From contig CAJQNY010000072.1 in NCBI GenBank assembly GCA_905479805.1, forward strand, positions 1-64,000: a stretch of 64,000 nt of DNA, in the 5' to 3' direction. Below the pieces are notes generated by a model. That model had not been told where the DNA came from and searched no databases. It was given only the letters and a program-made list of their open reading frames with translations. The stretch's first letter is position 1; every line of letters begins with the position of its first letter. The DNA comes from an uncultured Arenicella sp. GTDB taxonomy: Bacteria > Pseudomonadota > Gammaproteobacteria > Arenicellales > Arenicellaceae. This document shows, piece by piece, positions 21,500 to 31,262 of the stretch. The position numbers and the translations under genes were made by a program.

Positions 21500-22330
21500 C
21501 TAAATGACATCGGCGAAGCGATGCTCCGCCTTTTCGAAAAAGCGCAAACCAATCACCATAATAATAATCGTTAGCGAGAATGAGATTGCAATCGCTAGCC
21601 AGTCAATTGGCAAACCTAAAAATGAACTTCTTATTCCTTGCACCCAGCCTAGTATTGGATTTAGGTAAATAACCCACCGCCAAGCTTCTGGGATGAATGA
21701 AACGGGGTAAATTACCGGGGTGACATACATCCATATTTGAACCATGAATGGAATCACAAACCTAAAATCACGATAGGTCACGGTTACTGCTGATAGCCAT
21801 GAACAAAAACCAACCGCGGTCATTGCTAAGCCGAATAGGAATACCGGCATCCACAATAATTGTAGGGTGGGCGCAATTTGATAGTAAATCATCATACTGA
21901 ATAGGATCAAAACAGCGACCAGATAATCCACAATGCTTACCCCAATCGATGCCAACGGCACTATTATGCGAGGGAAATAGACTTTACTTATCATTCCTCC
22001 GGCAGAGAGTAGCGATGTCCCTCCAGCGGCTAATGCACTGGAAAAAAAATTCCATGCGAGTAATCCGGAGAACACAAATATTGGGTAAGGTAAACCATCG
22101 GATGGTATTTTTGCGAGCCGACCAAAGATCAAGGTAAAGATTAGCATTGTTGTTAGTGGTTGTATTACCGCCCATGCCACACCCAAAATGGTTTGCTTAT
22201 ATCTAACTTTGATATCACGCAACATCATCATTACGGCCAATTCACGATACGACCACAACTCTTGCAAATCGAAATGGCTAAACCTACTAGCAGGCTCTAT
22301 AGTTGTTATTTTCTTAGTAGTTGACGACAT
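21500..22330 (-). CDS. wzm: Polysaccharide ABC exporter permease
   Basis: LWSYRELAVMMMLRDIKVRYKQTILGVAWAVIQPLTTMLIFTLIFGRLAKIPSDGLPYPIFVFSGLLAWNFFSSAL. Start moved to MSSTTKK so that it does not overlap the upstream epimerase. Confidence 0.93.
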   Translation of the reverse strand: MSSTTKKITTIEPASRFSHFDLQELWSYRELAVMMMLRDIKVRYKQTILGVAWAVIQPLTTMLIFTLIFGRLAKIPSDGLPYPIFVFSGLLAWNFFSSALAAGGTSLLSAGGMISKVYFPRIIVPLASIGVSIVDYLVAVLILFSMMIYYQIAPTLQLLWMPVFLFGLAMTAVGFCSWLSAVTVTYRDFRFVIPFMVQIWMYVTPVIYPVSFIPEAWRWVIYLNPILGWVQGIRSSFLGLPIDWLAIAISFSLTIIIMVIGLRFFEKAEHRFADVI

Positions 22331-22347
22331 AGCAAGAATTCGTGGAT

Positions 22348-23373
22348 TCACTTTACAAACAATGAGGAATTCACCCGAACCCACTCGATCAAACTCAAAA
22401 CCCCATTTTCGACCGACGTTGCCGGCTTCCATCCAAGCTTTTGTTCGGCTAAAGCAAGATCACAGACAAACACTGGCTGATCACCGGGCCTCCAATCATC
22501 CCACAGAACGGGAATTTTCTTATTCAAAGTATTTTCAAGATAACTCAACAACTCTAGTAGCGAGAGCGTATTGGTAGGTCCCCCTCCAATATTAAACGCA
22601 CAACCCACTGCATTATCTGAGTTTTCAATAACGGCACTATAAGCGGCTACAAGATCATCCACGTGCAATACATCTCGGATTTGTTTGCCGTTTCCGTAGA
22701 CGGTGATCTGTTTATTCAAAAGCGCTGCTATCGTGAACCAAGCAACCCAACCTTGGTCTTCCACACCAAATTGGCGTGGACCGTATATGCAAGACTGTCT
22801 AAGAGTGACTGTACGAAGGTTATAAACTCTAGCGTAGTCGATCGTATATTGATCCGCTACGCCTTTGGAGCAGCCATATGGCGAATGAAAATCGAGGCTT
22901 CTACTCTCAGGAACTCCAGTTACTAAATCGCTGTATTCATAGCGCCCGTTTCGCTCCACGACGCCAAGATCCTCCATTTTACCGTAGACTTTATTCGTCG
23001 AGGCATTAATAAAAAACGAATCAGGCGTGTGTAGGCGAATCGCCTCAAGTACATTTAACGTTCCTAAAGCATTAATATCAAAATCTTCCCTTGGATTCTC
23101 AACCGATGTAGTGACGGCAACTTGTGCCGCTAAATGCAATACCACCTCAGCTTGATGTTTCTTCAGAGCTTCTGCAACTCCAAGCGCATCTCTAACGTCA
23201 ACTTCTTCAAATAGAACTTGATGTGTTTTACCAAGCCATTCTAAATTTGAAGTCGCACCAATACGGCTTAAATTGTCTAGAATGACGACATCCCAACCGT
23301 TTTCGGAAAACGCAGTTGCAGAATTTATGCCAATAAACCCGGCACCGCCAGTGATTAGTATTTTTCTTCTCAT
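22348..23373 (-). CDS. NAD-dependent epimerase, resembling CDP-paratose 2-epimerase-type enzymes
   Basis: KILITGGAGFIGINSATAFSENGWDVVILDNLSRIGATSNLEWL; FHSPYGCSKGVADQYTIDYARVYNLRTVTLRQSCIYGPRQFGVEDQGWVAWF. Confidence 0.85.
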   Translation of the reverse strand: MRRKILITGGAGFIGINSATAFSENGWDVVILDNLSRIGATSNLEWLGKTHQVLFEEVDVRDALGVAEALKKHQAEVVLHLAAQVAVTTSVENPREDFDINALGTLNVLEAIRLHTPDSFFINASTNKVYGKMEDLGVVERNGRYEYSDLVTGVPESRSLDFHSPYGCSKGVADQYTIDYARVYNLRTVTLRQSCIYGPRQFGVEDQGWVAWFTIAALLNKQITVYGNGKQIRDVLHVDDLVAAYSAVIENSDNAVGCAFNIGGGPTNTLSLLELLSYLENTLNKKIPVLWDDWRPGDQPVFVCDLALAEQKLGWKPATSVENGVLSLIEWVRVNSSLFVK

Positions 23374-23387
23374 TATATAAGGACTTC

Positions 23388-24596
23388 CTACATCGAGTTC
23401 TCGGGCAAAGAACGACCGAAATGTTTTTCAAAATGACGGTTGAATTCACGTTTCTGAGAGACCAAGGAAAATTCATCAACAATGGTCGCTCTTGCGGCCA
23501 TAGCATACCTCTTCCGTTCCTTCTCGTTTGCAAATAGTTGCAAAATCGAGGATGCCATATCCTGAGCATCAAACTCACTTAACAAACCATTATCACCGTG
23601 GCGAATAAAATCTTCCGGCCCCCCACACTTTGTGGATACAACCGGAACGCCACAACTCATCGCTTCAAGAGCCGCAATACACAGCCCTTCCTGAAATGAA
23701 GGAAGTGCAAAAACATCAAACGTATTCAATAGCTCTGGAAGTTTGTGGTTGTCGATATATTCAATCACACTGACATTCCCGTCAATACCCAGTTGTTCAA
23801 ACATAGATTGGGTTGCATTGGAAATTTCATCACCGACAAGAAACAATTTCGCTTGAGGCACTACCTTAACGACTATAGATAAACTCTCTAGAAGTAAATT
23901 CAGGTTCTTTCGTGGATCTTCAAATCGAGCAACCAATCCAATATTGAATGTTTGATTAGCCTTCTCAATAGGAACAAAGCGATCTATATCGACTGGCATA
24001 TAAAGAATATCTTTTGAGCCCTCGAACCCGCAATTCTTGTTCAAAATGCTTGCGGTATGGTTGCTCAATGAAACAACTCGACCAGTTTTCACAATATTCT
24101 TCTCGATTCTCCTAGCTACGGGAGAAACCAACATATGGTCTATGATTTTTCGATACCACGGGAATTGCCTCGCACGGTGCTCTCGGTCTCCTTCCCAGTC
24201 CGTCGCGACCCAAGCCATAAACGGTATTTTGCTTTGCCAATAAGGCTGGGCTGCTAAAACTGAGCCGCTAACCATTAGATGTATATCGTGCTTAGATATT
24301 AATTCGCCCCAACGCTTACTCAACCAGTTGTGACAAAATTCTAATTCAGGAAACCGACATCCAACTCCAACACACCTTATTCCGTCGAAACTATCTACAC
24401 GAACCGTTGGCGCTTTCACCAAAACCTGATGAATAGGAACGCTTAACTGAGGGCTTACACTGTATGGCTCATAGTACGCTAGCGTAACGTCACAGTTTTT
24501 ATCTGCCAGACAAGATAGAATAAATCGCAGCATCGACGGCACACCGCCACTCACGGGCTGAATCGTAGTTATCAGTATTTTTAATTTATCAACCAT
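23388..24596 (-). CDS. Glycosyltransferase family 4
   Basis: NIGLVARFEDPRKNLNLLLESLSIV...FDVFALPSFQEGLCIAALEAMSCGVPVVSTKCGGPEDFI. Confidence 0.92.
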   Translation of the reverse strand: MVDKLKILITTIQPVSGGVPSMLRFILSCLADKNCDVTLAYYEPYSVSPQLSVPIHQVLVKAPTVRVDSFDGIRCVGVGCRFPELEFCHNWLSKRWGELISKHDIHLMVSGSVLAAQPYWQSKIPFMAWVATDWEGDREHRARQFPWYRKIIDHMLVSPVARRIEKNIVKTGRVVSLSNHTASILNKNCGFEGSKDILYMPVDIDRFVPIEKANQTFNIGLVARFEDPRKNLNLLLESLSIVVKVVPQAKLFLVGDEISNATQSMFEQLGIDGNVSVIEYIDNHKLPELLNTFDVFALPSFQEGLCIAALEAMSCGVPVVSTKCGGPEDFIRHGDNGLLSEFDAQDMASSILQLFANEKERKRYAMAARATIVDEFSLVSQKREFNRHFEKHFGRSLPENSM

Positions 24597-24682
24597 GGAC
24601 GTTTAATAATGCGTGCTTTATTAGCCAACGAAAGGCGTGTGCTCCACACCTAAGATCACCCTCACAAAGACTCTGTTAAGCT

Positions 24683-25618
24683 CTAGCTGATGGAACGAAA
24701 ATATTCAATCGTAGACTTTACGCCTTGTTCAAGTTCAATGGTAGGCTCCCAAGAAAGTAGACTCCTAGCTAGGCTGATGTCAGGCTGACGTTGCTTGGGG
24801 TCGTCACTAGGTAGATCTTTAAAAACTATGTCGGAATCAGAATTAGTAAGCTCTTTCACCTTTGTCGCTAATTCGAGAATCGTGAATTCATTTGGGTTAC
24901 CGATATTTACTGGGCCAGAAACATCTGGCCCCGTGCTCATCAGAGAGATCATTCCCTTCACCAGATCATCTACATAGCAAAAACTTCGAGTTTGAGTACC
25001 GTCACCATAAATGGTGATTGGCGCTCCTTTCAAGGCTTGTACTATAAAATTAGATACAACTCTACCATCATCTGGGTGCATTCTCGGCCCATAGGTATTG
25101 AAGATTCTCATTACCTTAATTTCAAGCTCGTGCTGCCGATGATAATCAAAGAAAAGCGTTTCTGCACATCGCTTACCCTCGTCATAACATGATCGCAGAC
25201 CAATTGGGTTCACATGTCCCCAGTAAGATTCTTGCTGCGGATGAACTTCTGGGTCTCCATATACTTCACTCGTGGATGCTTGGAGTATTTTTGCACCGAC
25301 TCGCTTCGCCAAACCCAACATATTTATTGCGCCATGCACACTCGTTTTGGTGGTCTGGACTGGATCATGCTGATAGTGAATAGGCGAAGCTGGGCACGCG
25401 AGGTTATAAATTTCATCAACCTCTACATACAGAGGGAAGGTAACATCATGCCGCATAATCTCGAACTTTGGGTTCTGTAACAAAGGTAAGATATTGTTCT
25501 TGTTTCCAGTGAAATAATTATCAACGCACAATACTTCATGATCGTCTTCGAGCAAACGCTCGCACAAATGAGACCCCAAAAAGCCAGCACCGCCAGTTAC
25601 TAATATTTTCTTTGTCAT
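24683..25618 (-). CDS. UDP-glucuronate decarboxylase (UDP-xylose synthase) type SDR
   Basis: [41 protein letters not shown]...[36 protein letters not shown]...[18 protein letters not shown]. Confidence 0.93.
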   Translation of the reverse strand: MTKKILVTGGAGFLGSHLCERLLEDDHEVLCVDNYFTGNKNNILPLLQNPKFEIMRHDVTFPLYVEVDEIYNLACPASPIHYQHDPVQTTKTSVHGAINMLGLAKRVGAKILQASTSEVYGDPEVHPQQESYWGHVNPIGLRSCYDEGKRCAETLFFDYHRQHELEIKVMRIFNTYGPRMHPDDGRVVSNFIVQALKGAPITIYGDGTQTRSFCYVDDLVKGMISLMSTGPDVSGPVNIGNPNEFTILELATKVKELTNSDSDIVFKDLPSDDPKQRQPDISLARSLLSWEPTIELEQGVKSTIEYFRSIS

Positions 25619-25638
25619 AACGATTATCAGACACCAAG

Positions 25639-27027
25639 TTATTTGTTAACTAACCTCTGACGAATATGCGGGCTAGCAAAAACTAGCGCTATTATTACAA
25701 AGAAATATGCTCGAATGTTGAGTATCTGCAAGTTAAAATCGACTCCCGACTGTAAAACAGCAGCGCTGATCACAATCAAACAAGCACCATTGCAACTTCC
25801 AATTAGAGCGCTCTTATTATATTTAAAGGCAAACAATGAGTTCTTAATCACTAAACCAAGAACGCTCACCCATAGCGCCAGTCCAACAAAGCCTTGCTCA
25901 AGCCAAACATGTAAAAATTGATTGTGTGCTTGATTGTAGATAACCTGTCTTAATTCGGCTTGTTCTCGATAGACTTGAAACACTGTTCCATAACTCCCTC
26001 CGCCAAAACCTAACCAAGGAGCATCGGCTATTGCCCTCAGAGTGATCAACCATTGCGTCGGTCGTTCACCTAAGGAAATGCCTTCTTGAGAGAATCGCTC
26101 GAGTAGAACTGAACCAAAATAGAAAAACACAAACCCGAAACCGATCAAGACTAGAAAGACTAACTTCCAATTTATGGTAAAGGATTTAATCTGTAAACGG
26201 GTGAATGCCACAACAATAAGTAGAGAAACCACCAAACTGAGCAAACCGCCTCTAGACTGACTTGCCAATATACAAATAACGCTGAATGAAAAGGCGGCCA
26301 CTGGAAGAAATAAGGAAACTACAGCTTTGGCAGCCAGGTTGTTATAGCGAGTAAAGTGATATTTATAGATAAAGGAAATACTTCCCACCAAGCATAACAC
26401 CAAGAAAGCCGACAGATGATTGCGGTTTACAAAAATCCCGCGAGCCACATTAAAATGCCCATCAAGCTGAACCATATCGACAAGGTGGGTCTTACTCCAA
26501 TAAGCTAACAGCGCGATGAGTGCATGCAAACCTCCTACAACACCAAAGGCAACTAATATTTGCTTCAGCCGCTTTCGACTGTTTATTAAACAAAGACTAA
26601 TAACCATTAATGAAAACACAAATACTTCTGACAATAGTAATAAATGTGTCTTTACTGGGACAATACTTAGTTTGTAAGCTGGATTAAACCAATCCGGCAA
26701 CGCCGACAGATTTGCATGGGCCATAAATGAGCGCGCCTCGTTCGGCAATACCTCTTGCAGCAATAGCCAGATCTGACCAAAAACCAACAGTAGGATTAGG
26801 TTCTTAGCATTTGCTAAGCCTCGATGCCTAAGCGACACCCCCAATAACAAACAAAGGCAATAGAAGCCCAAAAACAGATAGAAACAAAAGAGAAATGTTT
26901 GCCATGCTGGTGTATCAAAACGTACTGGCAGAAAGGATAACCAAACAAAAAACGTAAGATAAATACACCATATTCCAGACGATAGAAGACTGGCTACCTG
27001 GTTTTTTTTGGAGCTCAACAACTTCAT
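25639..27027 (-). CDS. O-antigen ligase/polymerase family membrane protein
   Basis: [90 protein letters not shown]: Wzy_C/O-antigen ligase motifs. Confidence 0.92.
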   Translation of the reverse strand: MKLLSSKKNQVASLLSSGIWCIYLTFFVWLSFLPVRFDTPAWQTFLFCFYLFLGFYCLCLLLGVSLRHRGLANAKNLILLLVFGQIWLLLQEVLPNEARSFMAHANLSALPDWFNPAYKLSIVPVKTHLLLLSEVFVFSLMVISLCLINSRKRLKQILVAFGVVGGLHALIALLAYWSKTHLVDMVQLDGHFNVARGIFVNRNHLSAFLVLCLVGSISFIYKYHFTRYNNLAAKAVVSLFLPVAAFSFSVICILASQSRGGLLSLVVSLLIVVAFTRLQIKSFTINWKLVFLVLIGFGFVFFYFGSVLLERFSQEGISLGERPTQWLITLRAIADAPWLGFGGGSYGTVFQVYREQAELRQVIYNQAHNQFLHVWLEQGFVGLALWVSVLGLVIKNSLFAFKYNKSALIGSCNGACLIVISAAVLQSGVDFNLQILNIRAYFFVIIALVFASPHIRQRLVNK

Positions 27028-27650
27028 TTTTTAAGCTCTGTAATCCAACCGACACCAAAGCGGCTCATTGAGTCAGTTAAAACTGGACGGTCAACGCCCA
27101 TATTAACTGCCAACCAATCTACTCCCTTTGAAAAGGGCAAACCTTTTAAAACACCAACACAATCGTCGCGCATTAATGTGGAGAGGTGTTCTTCCTGGAG
27201 AATGCAATAATAACTGAGTTGTAATTGTAACTTCTGACTCCAGGAATTGAGTCTCAAAGTATTTTGTAATGCCCACAGACGATCATCAAGTACCAATGAC
27301 TCATTATGTTCCATCGCATTCAAGGTGTTCCAGTTATTCGCATCATACGGCTCCAAATTCAGGCTCGATCTGATTTCTCGTCTAAGCAAATCAGTGGCTT
27401 TTGCTTTGTCTTCACGCCAAACCAAATAGCTGAGGCTCGCATTCAGCTTGCGCACTTTTCTCTTAGAATTTTCAATCGCGACGATTGATGGCGTACGAAG
27501 TAGGTTCGTCGCAAACCCATTGCTCTCTGTACCATTTTGGCGGGACTGATAGCTACTCAACGCATGGTAAACGCAAAAACCCAAGGCACTTAACAACAAG
27601 AGTTGTACGAAAATACGCTTCGTGTTGTTTTCGATTTCGCCAACGACCAT
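27024..27650 (-). CDS. Hypothetical membrane-anchored protein of the polysaccharide locus
   Basis: Overlaps the ligase gene by a few nt; one N-terminal TM (RIFVQLLLLSALGFCVYHAL), helical remainder. Confidence 0.7.
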   Translation of the reverse strand: MVVGEIENNTKRIFVQLLLLSALGFCVYHALSSYQSRQNGTESNGFATNLLRTPSIVAIENSKRKVRKLNASLSYLVWREDKAKATDLLRREIRSSLNLEPYDANNWNTLNAMEHNESLVLDDRLWALQNTLRLNSWSQKLQLQLSYYCILQEEHLSTLMRDDCVGVLKGLPFSKGVDWLAVNMGVDRPVLTDSMSRFGVGWITELKK

Positions 27651-27682
27651 ATAACATTCCCAACGGTTGCTTACTAACCTAT

Positions 27683-29749
27683 TTAGTCTTCATCCTCAAC
27701 ATAGGCATAGGCGCCATAACCGTAATACCCACCGTATTGATAGGGATTTCCTTTCTTAATATTAGCTTGTGACAATACCAACCCATCTACTTCCACTCGA
27801 CTCGCATTGAGCCGTTTTATCGCGTCACGGGCCATATGGTGAGTAGTACGATCTGATTGAACCACCATCAAAAGTGCATCGCTCAATTGACCTAACACCA
27901 CCGCATCACTCGCTGGGAGCACCGGAGCCGTATCAATGATTATGTAAGTAAATTTAGAACGTAATGCAGTCAAAATTGCACTGAATTTTTCGCTTGCCAA
28001 TAGCTCTAAGGGGTTCGGTGGAGTCGTTCCTGAATTAAGAATGTACAGATTATCTTCTTCTTTATCCTGACTTAGACATTCTTTCAATGAAACCACGCCA
28101 GCCACATAATCCACCAACCCATTACTATGATCGGTCTCAATGATATGTTTGATGCGAGGTCGCCGGAGGTCGGCATCAATTAGTAATGTAGGGCCGAGCT
28201 GAGCATAGGACAACGCTAAGTTTGAGGCAACAGTAGTCTTTCCCTCACTCTGGACCGAAGACGTTATCAATATAACTCTTGGAGGGTTATCGACATTGGA
28301 ATAGGTAACACCCGTGCGTATATGATTAATCGATTCAGAAAACACAGAACGCTTGTTCTCCAAATAATGTCGTTCAACTCCAGTTAGATTACTAGGCATT
28401 GCTTGTACAACACCGAAAAGAGGCAAATTAAGTTTATCTTCAATAACTCGGCCACTCTTAAAAGTGGTATCTAATTGCTCCCGCAACAGAGCCAACATGA
28501 TTCCTAAGAACAAGCCACCCAGGGTCCACATCAAAATTATCCTTTGTTTTTGGGGATAGATAGGGCCTCCTGGTGGGAGAGCACGATCGATAATACGAGC
28601 ACTTGCCAATTGTGATCCTGATGAAGACAGGTCGGCCTCTTTGAATCTTGCTAAAAATGCATCATAGAGCTCTTGGTTATCTCTTACGTCTTTCTCTAAC
28701 CTCTCTAATTGAATATTTTTTACTCGCGATAGAGAAATGTTGCGCGACTTTCTGTCTAATCGACCTTTTGCCGCGTTGTATTCGGCTCGAGCTTCCGTAA
28801 TTCGTGGGTGGCGCGCGCCATACCGTTTTGCTAAATCATCGAGCGTTGCCCGCGTCGCAATAACTTCATTATTAAGCACCTGTAACTCACTATCATCGAC
28901 TTTGTTTGAACGGTTAGAACCGAGCATTTCCTCTTCCACTAAGAATTTTTGTAACTCAGCTTGCGCTAAATTTAGCGTCTTTTTGAGCTCGTCGATTCTT
29001 TGCGATAACCACTGACTCCGTTGTTGGGTTCTATCTAATTGGGAGTCCAGCCCCTGTGAAATATAAGCCTGAACAAGAGAATTGGCAATCTCCGCCGCAA
29101 ACTCTGGATTCGTTGAGTTGAACGACACGGAAACCAAATTAGTTTTTTCACCGCCACTAACGTTAACACCACCTTGAATTATAGCGGTCAGCCAAGCTGC
29201 ACGAGCTTTCTTCTCTGTATCCGTTTGACTGCTGAGCGACGGGCGAGCCAGCTCCTCACCATAGAGTTGAATACCGGTCATTTTCTTGAACTCAACCGCC
29301 AACGAACGCCAGAGCGATGGTGTAATCAACATTTTCTGGACAGACTCGCGCTCGGCAAGCTTAAGCTCTTCCACAACTCGCTCAGCAACGGATCTACTCT
29401 TGAGCAACTCGTATTGTGTTTCGTAAAAGCGGTAGGCATACGGATCAAACACAGATTGGTTTCCGGAACGCACTGAGCTGGGCTCCACCGCCATTGTCAA
29501 TCGTGCTTGATAAACCGGCTTTTCAGAAACGGCTTTTAATACGCCAGCAATACAAGCAAGCACCATCAAAGCGATTATAGCCCAACGATTTTCGCGGATT
29601 ATCTGTATAAATGTACCGATGCTTTGGGATAGGGAATCATTCGAATTCTGTCCATTACCAGATTCGTTAAACCAGTTGCGTACCAGGTCTTCGGGACTTC
29701 CGGAATTAGGGCGATGGTCAGGGTTTTCGTTGTGCGAGTTCAAAACCAA
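27683..29749 (-). CDS. Wzc-like polysaccharide co-polymerase / bacterial tyrosine kinase
   Basis: Wzz-like N-terminus; kinase part VILITSSVQSEGKTTVASNLALSYAQLGPTLLIDADLRRPRI...IIIDTAPVLPASDAVVLG; Tyr-rich tail YQYGGYYGYGAYAYVEDED. Confidence 0.93.
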   Translation of the reverse strand: MVLNSHNENPDHRPNSGSPEDLVRNWFNESGNGQNSNDSLSQSIGTFIQIIRENRWAIIALMVLACIAGVLKAVSEKPVYQARLTMAVEPSSVRSGNQSVFDPYAYRFYETQYELLKSRSVAERVVEELKLAERESVQKMLITPSLWRSLAVEFKKMTGIQLYGEELARPSLSSQTDTEKKARAAWLTAIIQGGVNVSGGEKTNLVSVSFNSTNPEFAAEIANSLVQAYISQGLDSQLDRTQQRSQWLSQRIDELKKTLNLAQAELQKFLVEEEMLGSNRSNKVDDSELQVLNNEVIATRATLDDLAKRYGARHPRITEARAEYNAAKGRLDRKSRNISLSRVKNIQLERLEKDVRDNQELYDAFLARFKEADLSSSGSQLASARIIDRALPPGGPIYPQKQRIILMWTLGGLFLGIMLALLREQLDTTFKSGRVIEDKLNLPLFGVVQAMPSNLTGVERHYLENKRSVFSESINHIRTGVTYSNVDNPPRVILITSSVQSEGKTTVASNLALSYAQLGPTLLIDADLRRPRIKHIIETDHSNGLVDYVAGVVSLKECLSQDKEEDNLYILNSGTTPPNPLELLASEKFSAILTALRSKFTYIIIDTAPVLPASDAVVLGQLSDALLMVVQSDRTTHHMARDAIKRLNASRVEVDGLVLSQANIKKGNPYQYGGYYGYGAYAYVEDED

Positions 29750-31113
29750 CTTGCTCCTACATCGATAATATCACCTGGCTCAATGGGTAAGAAAAGTGGT
29801 ACTTTTTTTAATTTCTCAGGAGTAGATTCTGGGTCAACGGCACGGGAAACTGAAATTTTCTTGCGAGAAGCTCTCAATGTAAAACCACCAGCTAAAACAA
29901 CAGCCTTCTCAACCGTCAAACCACGCCGAAACAGGTATTCACCTGGACGATTCACTTCACCGTGCAGATAAACATAAAATGCAGATCCCTCATCACCGCC
30001 CAACTCTTCGGATACTGAGATAATATCGCCCGACGATATTCTGTATTGACTATCGAGAGAAAGAAGCTCACTTACGATTGAACCATCGCGTGAAATACTA
30101 ACACCTTCTTTCTTGGCTGAATTCTTTGCCCCACCGGCGAGGGCGAGTGCCTTGGCAATAGTAAGTCCCTCTGTGTATGGGAACGCTCCAATATTTTGTA
30201 CTGCACCCTTAATAAATATAGGACGGTAACTATCTATAGTGATAGAGAGACGCGGGTCTCGAATATAGCCTTGTGAAAGCTTTTGGCTAACAATCGACTC
30301 GACTTGATTTGTCGTCTGACCTGCAACTTCAACAGCGCCAATTAGAGGGAAAGATACCGCTCCGCTTTGTGGGATTCTAACGTGAGAAAGACTAAGGTCG
30401 CTCTCCCCAAAGACTTGTAGAGAAATAGTATCACCAGGTGACAATCGGTGTTGCTCTGCTTCAGAGGGGGACTCAATGACTAACGAAGTAGAACTAATTT
30501 GTCGTTCTTCGGAAAAAACGGGCTCGGTAGACGCGGAAGCTTTACTCCCTTCATTAATAGCTACCTTTTCAACTTCGTCAACTAATTCTCTCACAGCAAC
30601 AGAACGTGGCTCTTCTACTACCTGCGAAGCTTTGTTTTGCATTTGCCACTTTGGACCATCCTTTGAATTCCCCAAGTCTTGTTTGTTCGTTCTGACCTCT
30701 GGAGAGACATCGCGTGTAGTACTGCGAATTGAAAATCTCAATTCTACAGGGGCCAATATCAAGGAAAAACCGGCATTGGACTCTAATACCAAACTCTGGT
30801 ATCCACGATCAACCGCACCTAAGACTTTTCCTTCAATGCTTGCTGACAACCTCATATTGAGACGATTAGCGGTAACCACGGCTGTATTACCTTCTATTCT
30901 TAAGTAGTCTCTACTTACCCAAACAGGTACCGAAGGCTTACTAAATCGTACAACGTTCCACACCACGCCACGTTCAATAACATCAAACTCAGTTTCATCA
31001 CTGATATCAGCGACCAATATTTTACTGTTTAAGCTATGCACTGTGAGGGAATGGGCAGTCTGCACTGCCATACAAACAATTGCAGCAATAAAGAGAATAC
31101 AGATGTTTTTCAT
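29740..31113 (-). CDS. Wza-like polysaccharide export protein (SLBB) with N-terminal SH3-like region
   Basis: HRLSPGDTISLQVFGESDLSLSHVRIPQSGAVSFPLIGAVEVAGQTTNQVESIVSQKLSQGYIRDPRLSITI (poly-export), SLBB repeats; VVTANRLNMRLSASIEGKVLGAVDRGYQSLVLE resembles bacterial SH3. Start taken at MKNICILF. Confidence 0.85.
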   Translation of the reverse strand: MKNICILFIAAIVCMAVQTAHSLTVHSLNSKILVADISDETEFDVIERGVVWNVVRFSKPSVPVWVSRDYLRIEGNTAVVTANRLNMRLSASIEGKVLGAVDRGYQSLVLESNAGFSLILAPVELRFSIRSTTRDVSPEVRTNKQDLGNSKDGPKWQMQNKASQVVEEPRSVAVRELVDEVEKVAINEGSKASASTEPVFSEERQISSTSLVIESPSEAEQHRLSPGDTISLQVFGESDLSLSHVRIPQSGAVSFPLIGAVEVAGQTTNQVESIVSQKLSQGYIRDPRLSITIDSYRPIFIKGAVQNIGAFPYTEGLTIAKALALAGGAKNSAKKEGVSISRDGSIVSELLSLDSQYRISSGDIISVSEELGGDEGSAFYVYLHGEVNRPGEYLFRRGLTVEKAVVLAGGFTLRASRKKISVSRAVDPESTPEKLKKVPLFLPIEPGDIIDVGASWF

Positions 31114-31179
31114 TAGTTTCCTATCCAGCCAGAGAACTTGGTAGCCACTAGCAACCAAAACACATAGCCATTTATAATA

Positions 31180-31202
31180 TAAAAAGGGCGAAAAATCGCC
31201 CT
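31180..31202 (-). terminator. Intrinsic terminator between the beta-barrel gene and the Wza-like gene
   Basis: AGGGCGA-AAAA-TCGCCCT (31185-31191 / 31196-31202). Minus strand continues with TTTTTATATT. Confidence 0.7.
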
Positions 31203-31262
31203 ATTTAAAAAATAATCTAATTACATGTTTTACATGCAATGAACTCGTTTGCACAAGTCAAA

